64,000 nucleotides of DNA from JALORV01 sp963766365 (GCA_963766365.1 CAVXZK010000016.1:62001-126000), one strand, 5' to 3'; shown: positions 1 through 8,488, numbered from the stretch's first letter. Numbers and translations: made by a program. Notes: a model not told the origin generated them from the sequence alone.

Positions 1-846
1 GACGACGTAGGTGCCAAGTCCAGGAATGCCGAAGAACGACTCGAACACGATCGACCCGAGGAACGCGTAGGGCAGCAACGCGCCGACGTGGGTCAGGATC
101 GGCAGCCAGGCGTTGCGCAGCACGTGGCCGAACAGCACCGCCGGCTCCGACAGTCCCTTCGATCGCGCGGTGCGAACGTAATCCTTGCCGACTTCTTCCA
201 GCAACATCGCGCGGAACAGCCGTGCCTCCGAGCCCAGCTGGAACACGATGCCGACGACCAGCGGCAGCGCGAGGAACTTGATCAGGTCCAGTCCCGGCAC
301 GAAGCCCGACAGCGGCACCAGCTTCAGCGTCTTGCCGAAGAACCACTGCGCCATGATGATGTAGAACAGGCTCGAGATCGACATCATCACGACGCAGACC
401 ACGGTGCCCCAGAAGTCCAGGTAACTCGCGCGGAAGAACACCAGCAGCAGTGCGAAGGCGATGCCGGAGAACACCGTGAGCAGCAGCATCGGTCCGGCCA
501 GCGCCAGGCTCGCCGGGATGCGGTTGGCGATCTCGTGCGCGATGTCGCGCCCGCTGTCGCTGGTGCCGAAGTTCAGCGTGAAGAGCCGCAGCGACCGGTC
601 AAAGAAGATCGTCTGCCGTACCTTGTCGAGGCCTTCGGCCTTCGTGTTGAACCACAGCGGCTTGTCATAGCCGCGCTCGGCCTTCCACTTTTCGATCGCA
701 TCCTGCGAGACGCGCTTGGCGCCGATGTTGAGCCGCGCGATGTTGTCGGGCGAGTTGACTGCGAAGAACAGCGTGAACGTCAGCAGGTTCACGCCAACCA
801 GGATCAGCAGCGAGTATCCGATGCGTCGAAGGATGTAGTTCAGCAC
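1..846 (-). CDS. Peptide-type ABC transporter permease (DppB/OppB family), 3' end cut by window edge
   Basis: Inner-membrane permease of a di/oligopeptide-type ABC importer. The reading frame starts at a GTG (846) and runs off the window at base 1 with 282 codons visible. The N-terminus (LNYILRRIGYSLLILVGVN) is the first membrane helix typical of the family. Further hydrophobic helices follow, then the EAA-type cytoplasmic loop (VRTARSKGLSEPAVLFGHVL) that contacts the ATPase, and a final helix ending at GIPGLGTYVV. About 40 residues of a normal protein are missing beyond the window. It lies 28 bases downstream of the substrate-binding protein gene on the same strand, so the two are probably co-transcribed. 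The start is uncertain because no strong Shine-Dalgarno sequence is visible. The transported substrate is not evident. Confidence 0.88.
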   Translation of the reverse strand, partial: MLNYILRRIGYSLLILVGVNLLTFTLFFAVNSPDNIARLNIGAKRVSQDAIEKWKAERGYDKPLWFNTKAEGLDKVRQTIFFDRSLRLFTLNFGTSDSGRDIAHEIANRIPASLALAGPMLLLTVFSGIAFALLLVFFRASYLDFWGTVVCVVMMSISSLFYIIMAQWFFGKTLKLVPLSGFVPGLDLIKFLALPLVVGIVFQLGSEARLFRAMLLEEVGKDYVRTARSKGLSEPAVLFGHVLRNAWLPILTHVGALLPYAFLGSIVFESFFGIPGLGTYVV

Positions 847-874
847 GATGCGGCGCGCCCGGGCACAAGGACGC

Positions 875-3115
875 TCACGACGCGCCCTTCGGTGCGGCGA
901 GTGCGCGCCCGGCCGTCTCGCGCTCGCGCCGCTTCCAGCTGCGGAAGGCCGGCACGATGGCCGCAACGATGAGCAGCACGATGATCGCCACCGGCCACCA
1001 GATCGGCCGGTTCCATTCCGCGATCTTCGCCGCCCGCAGCTGCGGGTCGACCTTGAAGTACATCAGCCGGTCGTTGGCCAGCGGCGCCGGCTTCACGTTG
1101 CCGACCCAGGCGTGGTGCACCGAGCCCGCATACGGGTTGTAGCCGAAGGCCCAGGGGGCATCCCGCTGCAGGATGCTGATCATCTGATCGACGACCTCCT
1201 GCTTGCGCGGGACGTCGTCCAGATAGCGCATTTCCTCGAACAGCTTGTCGAACTCCGGGTTCTGGTAGTTGGCGGTGTTATTGCCGTTGCCCTGCGTGGC
1301 GGCCTGCGAATTCGGGCCGTACAGAAGGAACAGGAAGTTCTCCGCGTCGGGGTAATCGGCGAACCAGCCCCACCAGAAGATCTGCAGGCTGCCCTTGTCG
1401 GCCTTGTCCTGGAACCGGTTGTAATCAGTGGCCCGTAATTCAAGCTGCACGCCGAGCTTGGCAAACTGCTTCACCATCCAGTCGACTTCCGCCTTCAGTT
1501 CCGGGGTCAGTGCGCGCTGGTAGTCATAGTTGAGCACCAGCGGCTGACCCGTCTTCGCGTCGCGACCTTCCGGGTATCCGGCTTCCGCCAGCAGCTTCTT
1601 CGCTTCCTCTATCGACTTGCGACGCGGCTTGCCGTCGACGACGTCGTACACCGTGCGGTTGACGAGATCCGGCCGGTAGGCGAACACGCCAGGCGGCACC
1701 GCGCTCATCGCCGGCTCGCCTGCGGCCTTGCTCTCGAACACGCGCACGAACTCTTCCCAGTCGATCGCGATCGACAATGCCTGGCGCAGCTTGCGATTGC
1801 GCTGCTGCTCCTCGGGCGTCTTGCCCTTGCCGACCACCGGGTCCCACCAGTTGAAGCCGAGGTACCAATTGGAGATCTCCAGCATCTTCGGCATCTGGAT
1901 GCCGCGTTCGCGGAACAGCTTCGCGATCGCTTCGGAATTCTTGACGTCGTAATCCAGGTCCTGGAACCAGTCGAATCGCGAGACGTCCGGGTTGTCGTAG
2001 TAGCCCTGCAGGAACTTGGTCTTGTGAGGGATCTTTTCCTTCTCGATCGAGAACACGACCCTGTCGATGAACGGCATCGTCTTTCCGCAGTCGGCGAGCA
2101 GCCCGGCGGCCCCGTCGGCGGCCTCGCCGTCGCAGGGATACGGCTCGCCGCGAAAGTTCGGGTTGCGTGACAGCACGTGGCGGCGGTTCTCCTGGTATTC
2201 GGTCAGCATGTAGGGGCCCGTACCCACCGGCCAGTAGTTCATGCTGAGGTTGCGCTCGTTCATGCCCGGCTGCGCATAGAACTTGTCGGCTTCCCAAGGC
2301 ACCGGCGAGAAGAACGACATCGTCAGCCAGTACTTGAATTGCGGGTACTTGCCCTGCAGCCGGATGCGCAACGTGTGATCGTCGAGCGCTTCCGCCCCGG
2401 CCAGCGGGAACTGGCGGAAGTCGAGGAAGGGCAGGTTGCGGTCGGTCAGCGGCTTGCCGTTGCGCAGTTTCTCGTCTTCCTTGGAAATGAGCTCCCCGTA
2501 TTCCTTGAGTCCCTTGATGTGCTCGACCATCGGCGAGAACGAGGGCGACTTGATCCGCGTGGTGGCCAGACGCTTGATCGCATAGACGTAGTCGTGGGCC
2601 GTCAGCTCGCGCGTGCCCTGATGCTCGAAGTCGAAGGGCGTGCGCTTGTCACCGAGCTCCTTCTCGGTGAGGGCGTGATAGCGGTGCTGGCCGGCCTCGT
2701 CCTTCGCAAAGGCGGGATGCGGCGCAAAGCGAATCCCTTTCCGGATCCGGATGTCGTAGACCGACTCCGCGATGTCTGCGCCCGGCGCATCGGCGGGCAG
2801 CTCCCGGCCCTGCTTGTCGTAGTAACGCGGAGTGGCGATGGCTTCGGCCGCGCGCGGCGCCACTTCGTACGGTCGCTTCAGGTAATGAAAGCGGTACAGC
2901 GGCTCGTAGACCGCGTAGGTGTACGGGGTCTCGTCGAGCGAGTACGAGGCGGTCGGATCGAGGTACTTGGGCGAGCGCTCCGTGAAAGCGGTGAAGAAGG
3001 TGTTGGTCTTCTCCGCGTCGCTCGGATGCGGGCTGTTGGTGACGCGATCGCAGCCGGCAAGCAGGGTCACCAGGGCGACCATGCCTGACGCCAATCTGCC
3101 GCACACCGTCTTCAT
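875..3115 (-). CDS. Family 5 extracellular solute-binding lipoprotein with C-terminal membrane anchor
   Basis: Substrate-binding component of the adjacent peptide-type ABC importer, 746 residues. I place the start at the ATG at 3115 because GGGAGGACGGG lies just upstream and the protein then begins with a lipoprotein signal (MKTVCGRLASGMVALVTLLA, then GC). A start further upstream would add 18 residues ahead of the signal. The body has the SBP_bac_5 fold signature (YRFHYLKRPYEVAPRAAE, GTGPYMLTEYQENRRHVLSR, RKLRQALSIAID, QIFWWGWFADYPDAENF). It is longer than the usual 500-600 residues. The C-terminus carries a hydrophobic stretch (WWPVAIIVLLIVAAIVPAF, about residues 704-722) followed by a basic tail, so the protein may be held at both ends. 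Substrate unknown; peptides are the family default. Confidence 0.9.
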   Translation of the reverse strand: MKTVCGRLASGMVALVTLLAGCDRVTNSPHPSDAEKTNTFFTAFTERSPKYLDPTASYSLDETPYTYAVYEPLYRFHYLKRPYEVAPRAAEAIATPRYYDKQGRELPADAPGADIAESVYDIRIRKGIRFAPHPAFAKDEAGQHRYHALTEKELGDKRTPFDFEHQGTRELTAHDYVYAIKRLATTRIKSPSFSPMVEHIKGLKEYGELISKEDEKLRNGKPLTDRNLPFLDFRQFPLAGAEALDDHTLRIRLQGKYPQFKYWLTMSFFSPVPWEADKFYAQPGMNERNLSMNYWPVGTGPYMLTEYQENRRHVLSRNPNFRGEPYPCDGEAADGAAGLLADCGKTMPFIDRVVFSIEKEKIPHKTKFLQGYYDNPDVSRFDWFQDLDYDVKNSEAIAKLFRERGIQMPKMLEISNWYLGFNWWDPVVGKGKTPEEQQRNRKLRQALSIAIDWEEFVRVFESKAAGEPAMSAVPPGVFAYRPDLVNRTVYDVVDGKPRRKSIEEAKKLLAEAGYPEGRDAKTGQPLVLNYDYQRALTPELKAEVDWMVKQFAKLGVQLELRATDYNRFQDKADKGSLQIFWWGWFADYPDAENFLFLLYGPNSQAATQGNGNNTANYQNPEFDKLFEEMRYLDDVPRKQEVVDQMISILQRDAPWAFGYNPYAGSVHHAWVGNVKPAPLANDRLMYFKVDPQLRAAKIAEWNRPIWWPVAIIVLLIVAAIVPAFRSWKRRERETAGRALAAPKGAS

Positions 3116-3260
3116 CCCGTCCTCCCCGCGTGTTCGCGGCCGGCTGCCTGACCCTCGTGAGGCCGGCAAAAGCCGCGCATTGTAGTGGCGCGCCAGAGGC
3201 GACGGCGCATCCGTGTGCCCCGGTCAGGCTCTCGGCCGCCCGTATACTGCGCCGCACCGC

Positions 3261-3335
3261 ATGTTGACGCCTCTTGCCTCTGCGACCGGCCGGCCGTTCA
3301 CCTGGACAGTCCGCGTCCATTACGAAGACACGGAT
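3261..3335 (+). pseudogene. ybgC: ybgC 5' fragment (first 25 codons), separated from its 3' part by the island
   Basis: The ATG at 3261 opens a frame reading MLTPLASATGRPFTWTVRVH then YEDTD. This is the N-terminal beta-strand and lead-in to the active site of the Tol-Pal-associated acyl-CoA thioesterase YbgC (family pattern VRVYYEDTDAGG). After GAT (3333-3335) the match stops and the frame runs through unrelated codons to a stop at 3396-3398. The missing continuation, DAGGIVYYANYLKFLERART, is found at 30300 directly in front of tolQ. The two pieces add up to about 150 residues, the normal size of the family, so this is one gene interrupted by an insertion. The original ybgC-tol promoter probably lies just upstream, between this fragment and the divergent transporter genes. 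Confidence 0.85.
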
Positions 3336-3344
3336 ACGCGCGTG
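3336..3344 (+). repeat. Left terminal inverted repeat of the island
   Basis: ACGCGCGTG directly follows the last ybgC codon on the left. Its inverted partner, matching 8 of 9 positions, is at 30286-30294. The repeat is short and GC-rich, so it could be chance; its value is its exact position at the junction. Confidence 0.35.
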
Positions 3345-3409
3345 TGGCAGGTAGGGACATGCGAACAGCGTGATGCCCAAGTCTGGACATTGCCCTAGCT
3401 TAGTTGGTC

Positions 3410-3829
3410 ATGCTCGACGCTCAGATCCGCACCTTCGACATCGAGCTCAAGGTCCGCGACTACGAATGCGACATGGGCCATGTTGTCAACCACGCGGCCT
3501 ACCTCAACTACTTGGAGCATGCCCGCCACGAAGTGCTTGGCGGCATGGGCATCAGCTTTGGTGACCTTGCCAAGCGCGGCATCTATCTGGTCGTAACCCG
3601 CATCGAGGCCGACTTCAAGGCCTCGCTCACCAGCGGCGACGCCTTCATCGTTCGCACCGAGCTTCATCGCAAGGGGCGGCTCAGGCTGCTGTTCACCCAA
3701 CACATCCATCGAGTCTCCGACAACCGACTGATGTTGAGCGCCGTGGTAACAGGCACTGCGTTGAACGAACGCGGGCGACCAGAAATGCCGGCCGAGTTGG
3801 AGGCTGTTCTTGGATCTTCGAATTCATAA
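3410..3829 (+). CDS. FadM/YbgC-like acyl-CoA thioesterase (4HBT hot-dog fold)
   Basis: Cytoplasmic hot-dog-fold thioesterase of 139 residues that likely hydrolyses acyl-CoA esters. The active-site region reads VRDYECDMGHVVNHAAYLNY, with the Asp and the GHVVN turn of the 4-hydroxybenzoyl-CoA thioesterase superfamily. Later segments (TRIEADFKASLTSGD, RTELHRKGRLRLLFTQHIHR) fit the FadM/YbaW branch. The start is the ATG at 3410; a TTG two codons upstream is in frame but less likely. It is the first gene inside the island, only 74 bases from the broken ybgC, which encodes a protein of the same fold but clearly different sequence. It could therefore partly replace YbgC activity, but that is speculation. 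The following 400 bases are non-coding, so it is probably monocistronic. Confidence 0.82.
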   Translation: MLDAQIRTFDIELKVRDYECDMGHVVNHAAYLNYLEHARHEVLGGMGISFGDLAKRGIYLVVTRIEADFKASLTSGDAFIVRTELHRKGRLRLLFTQHIHRVSDNRLMLSAVVTGTALNERGRPEMPAELEAVLGSSNS

Positions 3830-4235
3830 GCGTGGTGGGGCAAGCGGCGTGTGGGCAACCCACAGGGTTGTCCATCACAGAGCGCGTCAGTGCCGGGCAG
3901 CGGTGGTCAACCCGCGAACCGGCGCCAGCCGGCTGTCCACACCCTTGTGGTGTCGGCAGGCGAGTTGTCCACGGTGGGCGCGAGAGCTCGCTTAGCCGCC
4001 AGAAGCAGTGGGTGCGTTCAGTGCTGGGAAGTGCATCGTCTGTACTGCACGCTCATCTAGAGCGGCGGCCTTTCGGCGCACCACGCACCGAGTAGACGCT
4101 CTGGCGAGGATCAATCAGAATAGTCACCGTCGCTCGGCCTATTGCCGGCGTCTTTTTACCAGTCGGCTATTCGCCGCCCTCCCAGGGTGCCTTTTCAGGC
4201 TAGCGGGAGCTCCCTTCAATTTCACGGAGCCCGCT
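3830..4235. other. Gene-free stretch with TTGTCCAC-type repeats
   Basis: I see no convincing gene in these 406 bases. It contains three related motifs (gTTGTCCAtc near 3868, CTGTCCACAcc near 3932, gTTGTCCACgg near 3963), a small inverted repeat CAACCC-aca-GGGTTG near 3857, and CCACA-ccct-TGTGG near 3935. The motifs resemble DnaA boxes loosely and also share GGACA with repeats near the island ends. Function not established. Confidence 0.35.
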
Positions 4236-4556
4236 ATGGCCCTCACACTCAAACACCGTCGTCTTCGTGCACACGCCCAGCAGGGCGGCTCGTGCTTTTA
4301 CTGCTGCTTGCCCATCTGCGAGGGCGACATGCAACCCTTCCGCCGCCGCTACGGCCTCACGGCGCGCGATGCGGAGTCGTTGTCGAGCACCGCGGAGCAC
4401 TTGGTGGTGCGCCAGGACGGTGGCACCAACGGCAACTCTAATGTAGTGGCCGCCTGCTGGACCTGTAACCAAGGGCGTCACCAGCGCAAGAACAGAGACC
4501 TGGACTGGCTGCAATTCCGGGCGCTGGTCCAGAATCGGATTCGGCAGCGTAAGTAG
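4236..4556 (+). CDS. Small HNH-type zinc-binding protein (putative endonuclease)
   Basis: A 106-residue protein with a treble-clef HNH layout. It has a first Cys pair (GSCFYCCLPICEGD), a central catalytic-type segment (STAEHLVVRQDGGTNGNSN, where the His follows Glu and the Asn-rich loop follows), and a second Cys pair with His (AACWTCNQGRHQRKN). These are the metal ligands and catalytic residues expected for an HNH nuclease. I chose the ATG at 4236, preceded by GGAG at a good distance. An in-frame extension back to 4008 has no family-like sequence. It sits alone near the left end of the island, where small HNH proteins are common accessory genes. Whether it cuts DNA and which site it recognises cannot be told. 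Transcription read-through from upstream is unlikely given the 400-base gap. Confidence 0.65.
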   Translation: MALTLKHRRLRAHAQQGGSCFYCCLPICEGDMQPFRRRYGLTARDAESLSSTAEHLVVRQDGGTNGNSNVVAACWTCNQGRHQRKNRDLDWLQFRALVQNRIRQRK

Positions 4557-4584
4557 CGCACTAAATCGCTCCTTGCGAAGATTC

Positions 4585-4929
4585 TGAGCAGCATGGGCGT
4601 CTCCTCAAGCTCAAGCTTTTTCTTCGAGGCGTAGCCGTAGTACGCCTTGCCCTCCGCAATCTGACGGTCGATTGCCACGCGGCAGCGCGTCTAGCCGATC
4701 GGTCTGACGCACCGGCCCCTCGTCGTAGTCAAGGTTGAGCCACCTCACTGTCCAGGATCACCTGCACCGCATGCTCCGTCTAGCGTTCCAAATCGATGTC
4801 CTCGATGCGAAGGACGAACTGGCCCTGGTGGTGGCGCGCGAATGCCCAGCAGAACAACGCCGTGCACGCTGTTCCGAGATGCAGCATGCCCGTTGGACTG
4901 GGGGCGATGCGGGTGCGGACGCTTGTCAT
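4585..4929 (-). pseudogene. gltX: Decayed 5' fragment of gltX (glutamyl-tRNA synthetase)
   Basis: On the minus strand the ATG at 4929 opens a clear GluRS N-terminus: VRTRIAPSPTGMLHLGTACT, including the HIGH-class signature (HLGT), then FARHHQGQFVLRIEDIDLER. The next codon is a TAG stop (4780-4782), but homology continues in the same frame as TEHAVQVILD. It then shifts frame to WLNLDYDEGPVRQTDRLD (about 4740-4690) and shifts again to AIDRQIAEGKAYYGYASKKK (about 4680-4620). About 115 codons of a gene normally about 465 codons long are left. With one nonsense and two frame changes plus truncation, it cannot make an enzyme. An intact gltX must exist elsewhere. It is a relic inside the island, oriented away from otsA. 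Confidence 0.85.
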
Positions 4930-5174
4930 GAAGGAAGCGACGTGCGCGAGTGAGCGAGCGGCGCGAAGCCTATCTAATGGCCTCTGCAGTTGCGCCGAAG
5001 TCGTCGCGGCGGTACCGTTTGATCTTTCCCGATCAATCGAACCTGCGAGGCGGTAGCGACCCGCCGAGACAGTCCTCGTCTCCGCCGCGCTTCGACAGTG
5101 CGGCGCTGGGCTCAGGCGCCGCTGCCGGCCCATGGCGTCGAAGCTGTGCAAGTTCGGTTGCGCGCTCAAGTCAA

Positions 5175-7418
5175 ATGCTTCGAACGCTCCGCCTTTCCCT
5201 GCGATTCCTGGTCCCGCTCCTGCTGGTCATGATCGCTCTTGCCTATATTTCCGTGCCACTGGTCGAAGGGTTCACCCTGCGCTGGTTCGTGGCCGACCTC
5301 GACTTGCGATCCAAATTCCTGTCGCGCGCGATGGAAGAGCAACTGGGCGAGAAGCTCGAATCAAAGTCCGGCACGCAGATCGACAACCTGCTCGAGCGAG
5401 CAACTGCCGATGAGCGTCTCCTTGCGCTCGGCGTGTGCGACGCCGACGGTCACCTGATCTACAAGACTCGCAGCTTCCCGCCCGCGCTGGACTGCCGTGT
5501 GCGGCAGCGTGCGAAAGATGGGTCCGGGTTTGTTCTGAAGCTGCCGCAGGGGCCGCTGCATGTTGCGGTAAGCAACATCGAGCGCAACGGCAGCTCCCTG
5601 GGCACCTTGGTGATGCTGCAGGACATGAGCTTCATCGAACGCCGCAGCGAGGACACACGGAAATACCTCCTGATTCTCTTCACGACCATCGGATTGGCAA
5701 TTGCCATGGTCGCCATCGGCGTGGCTCACCTGAGTTGGCGCGGCTGGGTTGCTGGCGTGCGGGCGATGCTGCGAGGCGAAGGTGTGATCCGGCCATTCGC
5801 TAATCCTCGACCGGAGCTTGAGCCGCTGGTGGGTGATCTGCGCTCCCTGCTGCGTGACATGAAGAAGGAGCGCCGCGAGCAGGACGACATTGCGGTCCGA
5901 TGGGCCCCGGAGGCCTTGCGACGGCTGCTGCACGAACACTTTTCCGAGGACGAGGTGATCCTTGTTTCGAACCGCGAGCCTTATATCCACGTTCGATCCG
6001 CGCAGGGCATACAGGTGCAACGGCCGGCCAGTGGCCTGGTGACGGCGCTCGAACCCGTGATGCGCGCTTGTTCGGGCACCTGGATCGCGCACGGAGCCGG
6101 CTCGGGCGATCGCGAGGCAAGTGATGCAACGGGACATGTGCGTGTCCCGCCCGGCGACCCGTCGTATACGCTGCGGCGCCTCTGGCTCAGCAAGGAAGAA
6201 GAGCGAGGCTATTACTACGGCTTTGCCAATGAGGGCCTTTGGCCGCTCTGCCACATCGCGCATGTGCGGCCGGTATTTCGTACCGAGGACTGGAACCAGT
6301 ACCAGGCCGTCAACCAGAAGTTTGCGGACGCCGTCGTCGCCGAGGCACATACGGACGATCCCGTGGTGCTGGTCCAGGACTACCACTTCGCGTTGCTGCC
6401 CAAGCTGGTGCGGGAACGCCTGCCCAAGGCAACGATCATCACCTTCTGGCACATTCCCTGGCCGAATCCGGAATCGTTCGGCATTTGCCCCTGGCGCAAG
6501 GAAATCATCGAGGGCCTGCTCGGCAGCACCATCCTCGGGTTTCACACGCGCTTTCACTGCAACAATTTCATGCAGACGGTCGAACGGTTCATCGAGGCCC
6601 GCATCGAGTATGAAAGTTCCACGGTTTCGCTAAAGGGCCACCTGACGCAGGTCGAGAGTTATCCGATTTCAATCGCGTGGCCGACTGCTGCGGAGACCGA
6701 AACGGTTGCAGCGGTGCGCTCGAGAATCCGACGTGGCCTCAGGATGCCGGATTCCTCGCTGCTTGGCCTGGGTATCGATAGGCTCGACTACACCAAGGGA
6801 ATCTTTGAAAGGCTGCAGGCCGTCGAACGGCTCTTCGAATTGCACCCCGAATGGATCGGCCGCTTCAGTTTCATCCAGATCGCCGCGCCGTCGCGGTCAT
6901 CGCTGGACGAATACCAGCGCTTCGAATCGCAGGTGCGCGCCATTGCGGCCAAGATCAACGCCCGCTTCGGCGACAGCGACTGGCAGCCGATCCATCTGTT
7001 GATCGAACACCACGACGCGGCATCGGTGCGTGCCCATTACCGGGCCTGTGACGTTTGCATGGTCACCAGCCTGCACGACGGTATGAACCTTGTTGCGAAG
7101 GAATTCATAGCCGCGCGCGATGACGAGCGCGGCGTGCTGATACTCAGCCAGTTCGCAGGCGCATCGCGCGAATTGCACGAGGCCTTGATCGTCAACCCGT
7201 ATTTCGTTGACCAGGTCGCCGAATCGCTGCACCGGGCGCTCAGCATGCCCGAGGAGGAGCAGCGTGAGCGCATGGTGAGCCTGCGTCAGCTCGTCCGCGA
7301 GTTCAATGTCTTTCGCTGGGCCGGACGCATGCTGCTCGACGCCGCACGCCTGCGCAGAAGCGAGCGCATCGCCACTCGCATCGGCCTTCGTAGTGACGAC
7401 CGTAGTGACGATTTGTGA
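5175..7418 (+). CDS. otsA: Membrane-anchored sensor-trehalose-6-phosphate synthase fusion
   Basis: Makes trehalose-6-phosphate from UDP-glucose and glucose-6-phosphate, 747 residues against about 470 for ordinary OtsA. The extra part is N-terminal: a first membrane helix (LRFLVPLLLVMIALAYISVP, about residues 8-30), an extracytoplasmic domain of about 130 residues, a second helix (YLLILFTTIGLAIAMVAIGV, about 163-185) and a HAMP-like linker. The glycosyltransferase family 20 domain follows from about residue 258, with VLVQDYHFALLP, FWHIPWPNPESF, GIDRLDYTKGIFERL (Arg and Lys for phosphate binding) and LHDGMNLVAKEFIA. The start is the ATG at 5175 because it precedes the first helix directly. An upstream in-frame ATG at 4980 would add a low-complexity leader. 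otsB follows after 7 bases, so the two form an operon. The topology places the enzyme on the cytoplasmic side and suggests control by an outside signal. Confidence 0.9.
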   Translation: MLRTLRLSLRFLVPLLLVMIALAYISVPLVEGFTLRWFVADLDLRSKFLSRAMEEQLGEKLESKSGTQIDNLLERATADERLLALGVCDADGHLIYKTRSFPPALDCRVRQRAKDGSGFVLKLPQGPLHVAVSNIERNGSSLGTLVMLQDMSFIERRSEDTRKYLLILFTTIGLAIAMVAIGVAHLSWRGWVAGVRAMLRGEGVIRPFANPRPELEPLVGDLRSLLRDMKKERREQDDIAVRWAPEALRRLLHEHFSEDEVILVSNREPYIHVRSAQGIQVQRPASGLVTALEPVMRACSGTWIAHGAGSGDREASDATGHVRVPPGDPSYTLRRLWLSKEEERGYYYGFANEGLWPLCHIAHVRPVFRTEDWNQYQAVNQKFADAVVAEAHTDDPVVLVQDYHFALLPKLVRERLPKATIITFWHIPWPNPESFGICPWRKEIIEGLLGSTILGFHTRFHCNNFMQTVERFIEARIEYESSTVSLKGHLTQVESYPISIAWPTAAETETVAAVRSRIRRGLRMPDSSLLGLGIDRLDYTKGIFERLQAVERLFELHPEWIGRFSFIQIAAPSRSSLDEYQRFESQVRAIAAKINARFGDSDWQPIHLLIEHHDAASVRAHYRACDVCMVTSLHDGMNLVAKEFIAARDDERGVLILSQFAGASRELHEALIVNPYFVDQVAESLHRALSMPEEEQRERMVSLRQLVREFNVFRWAGRMLLDAARLRRSERIATRIGLRSDDRSDDL

Positions 7419-7425
7419 GCACGCC

Positions 7426-8235
7426 ATGAAGAATCTGCTGTCACCCGAGGGTCAAGAGGCGCTGCGAAGCGTGTCGAAGACGCGCGCGCTATTTGCGTTC
7501 GACTTCGACGGAACCCTGGCGCCTATCGTCTGGCGCCCTGACGACGCGAAAATCGCAATCGGAGTCCGGCGCAGACTGGCACGTCTCGCAAGGCGTGTGC
7601 CGGTCGTCGTCATCTCGGGCCGCAGCCTTGATGATCTCAGGACTCGCCTGCCGGTCGAAGTCCAGGCCTGCGTCGGTAATCACGGAAACGAGGGCCTCCC
7701 GGGCGCGACTGACACGGCCTCGATGCGCGCAGTCTGCAGCGCATGGATTGCTCGGCTCAGGGAACAACTCGCGGATCCTTCAGCCGACAGTGGCATCACG
7801 ATCGAGGACAAGGGCGTGACCGTTTCACTGCACTACCGACTGGCGCGTGATCGCGTCGCCGCAGCCGGCTGGCTTTCCGAGCGACTGGCCGAACTGGATC
7901 CACCGCCCCGCGTGATTGGAGGAAAGCTGGTGTTCAACCTGCTGCCACCCGGCGCGCGCACAAAGTTTGAAGCGCTCTCCGATCTCGCCCGCGACGAAGC
8001 GGTCGAACGCGTGCTCTTCGTCGGGGATGACGAGACGGATGAATTGGTGTTCGCCCGGGCGCCGGCTAACTGGCTGACCGTCAAGGTCGATCTGGACAGC
8101 TCAAGCAAGGCGAAGTTTTTCCTTCAGCAACAGTCCGAGGTGACGATCCTGCTCGACCAGTTGCTGCTTCTCCTGGCGGAACCGGGTGCGGCGCACAGGC
8201 CCGCTGGCAAGTCGGCCCGTGCCGCCGCGCAGTAA
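7426..8235 (+). CDS. otsB: Trehalose-6-phosphate phosphatase
   Basis: Removes the phosphate from trehalose-6-phosphate to give trehalose, 269 residues, the usual length. It is a HAD-superfamily enzyme with motif I LFAFDFDGTLAPIVWRPDD (the first Asp is the nucleophile), motif II VVVISGRSLDDLRTRL, and motif IV LFVGDDETDELVFARAP. The segment VGNHGNEGLPGA belongs to the trehalose phosphatase cap region, and the Lys of VIGGKLVFNLLP fits the third motif. The ATG at 7426 is chosen because it lies 7 bases after otsA and starts immediately before the HAD core. Longer in-frame readings overlap otsA. It works directly on the product of the upstream fusion protein. No regulatory site is visible between them. 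Confidence 0.93.
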   Translation: MKNLLSPEGQEALRSVSKTRALFAFDFDGTLAPIVWRPDDAKIAIGVRRRLARLARRVPVVVISGRSLDDLRTRLPVEVQACVGNHGNEGLPGATDTASMRAVCSAWIARLREQLADPSADSGITIEDKGVTVSLHYRLARDRVAAAGWLSERLAELDPPPRVIGGKLVFNLLPPGARTKFEALSDLARDEAVERVLFVGDDETDELVFARAPANWLTVKVDLDSSSKAKFFLQQQSEVTILLDQLLLLLAEPGAAHRPAGKSARAAAQ

Positions 8236-8488
8236 CGCTGATGCATCGAACGGGTACCGCGTCCTGTCACGCTTCCGCAGCGATCAAACCGAAGCGACGT
8301 CACTGCAGGTGGCGCTTTGCACATCCGAGGTCGTCGGCATGGCCTTGCGTCCGACAAGGTGTCCGGTGACGGCAACAAGGAACAAATAATGCTCCGACGT
8401 GGCGTTGTGGTGTACTGGTTGTTACGGATCGTGCCATGCCCGTCGCACAAGTACAGTTCTGATTGACCATCGAAATCGATCACTGCCC

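Noticed and set aside
3330..3345. tRNA-gene attachment site for the island
   Set aside because: No tRNA-like sequence is present at either junction. The target is the protein gene ybgC.
3213..3398. Independent 61-residue protein at the left junction
   Set aside because: Only the part from 3261 to 3335 has meaning, as the ybgC N-terminus. The remainder is random read-through into the island.
5361..6557. 398-codon minus-strand frame opposite otsA
   Set aside because: Shadow of the GT20 gene; composition and lack of family features speak against coding.
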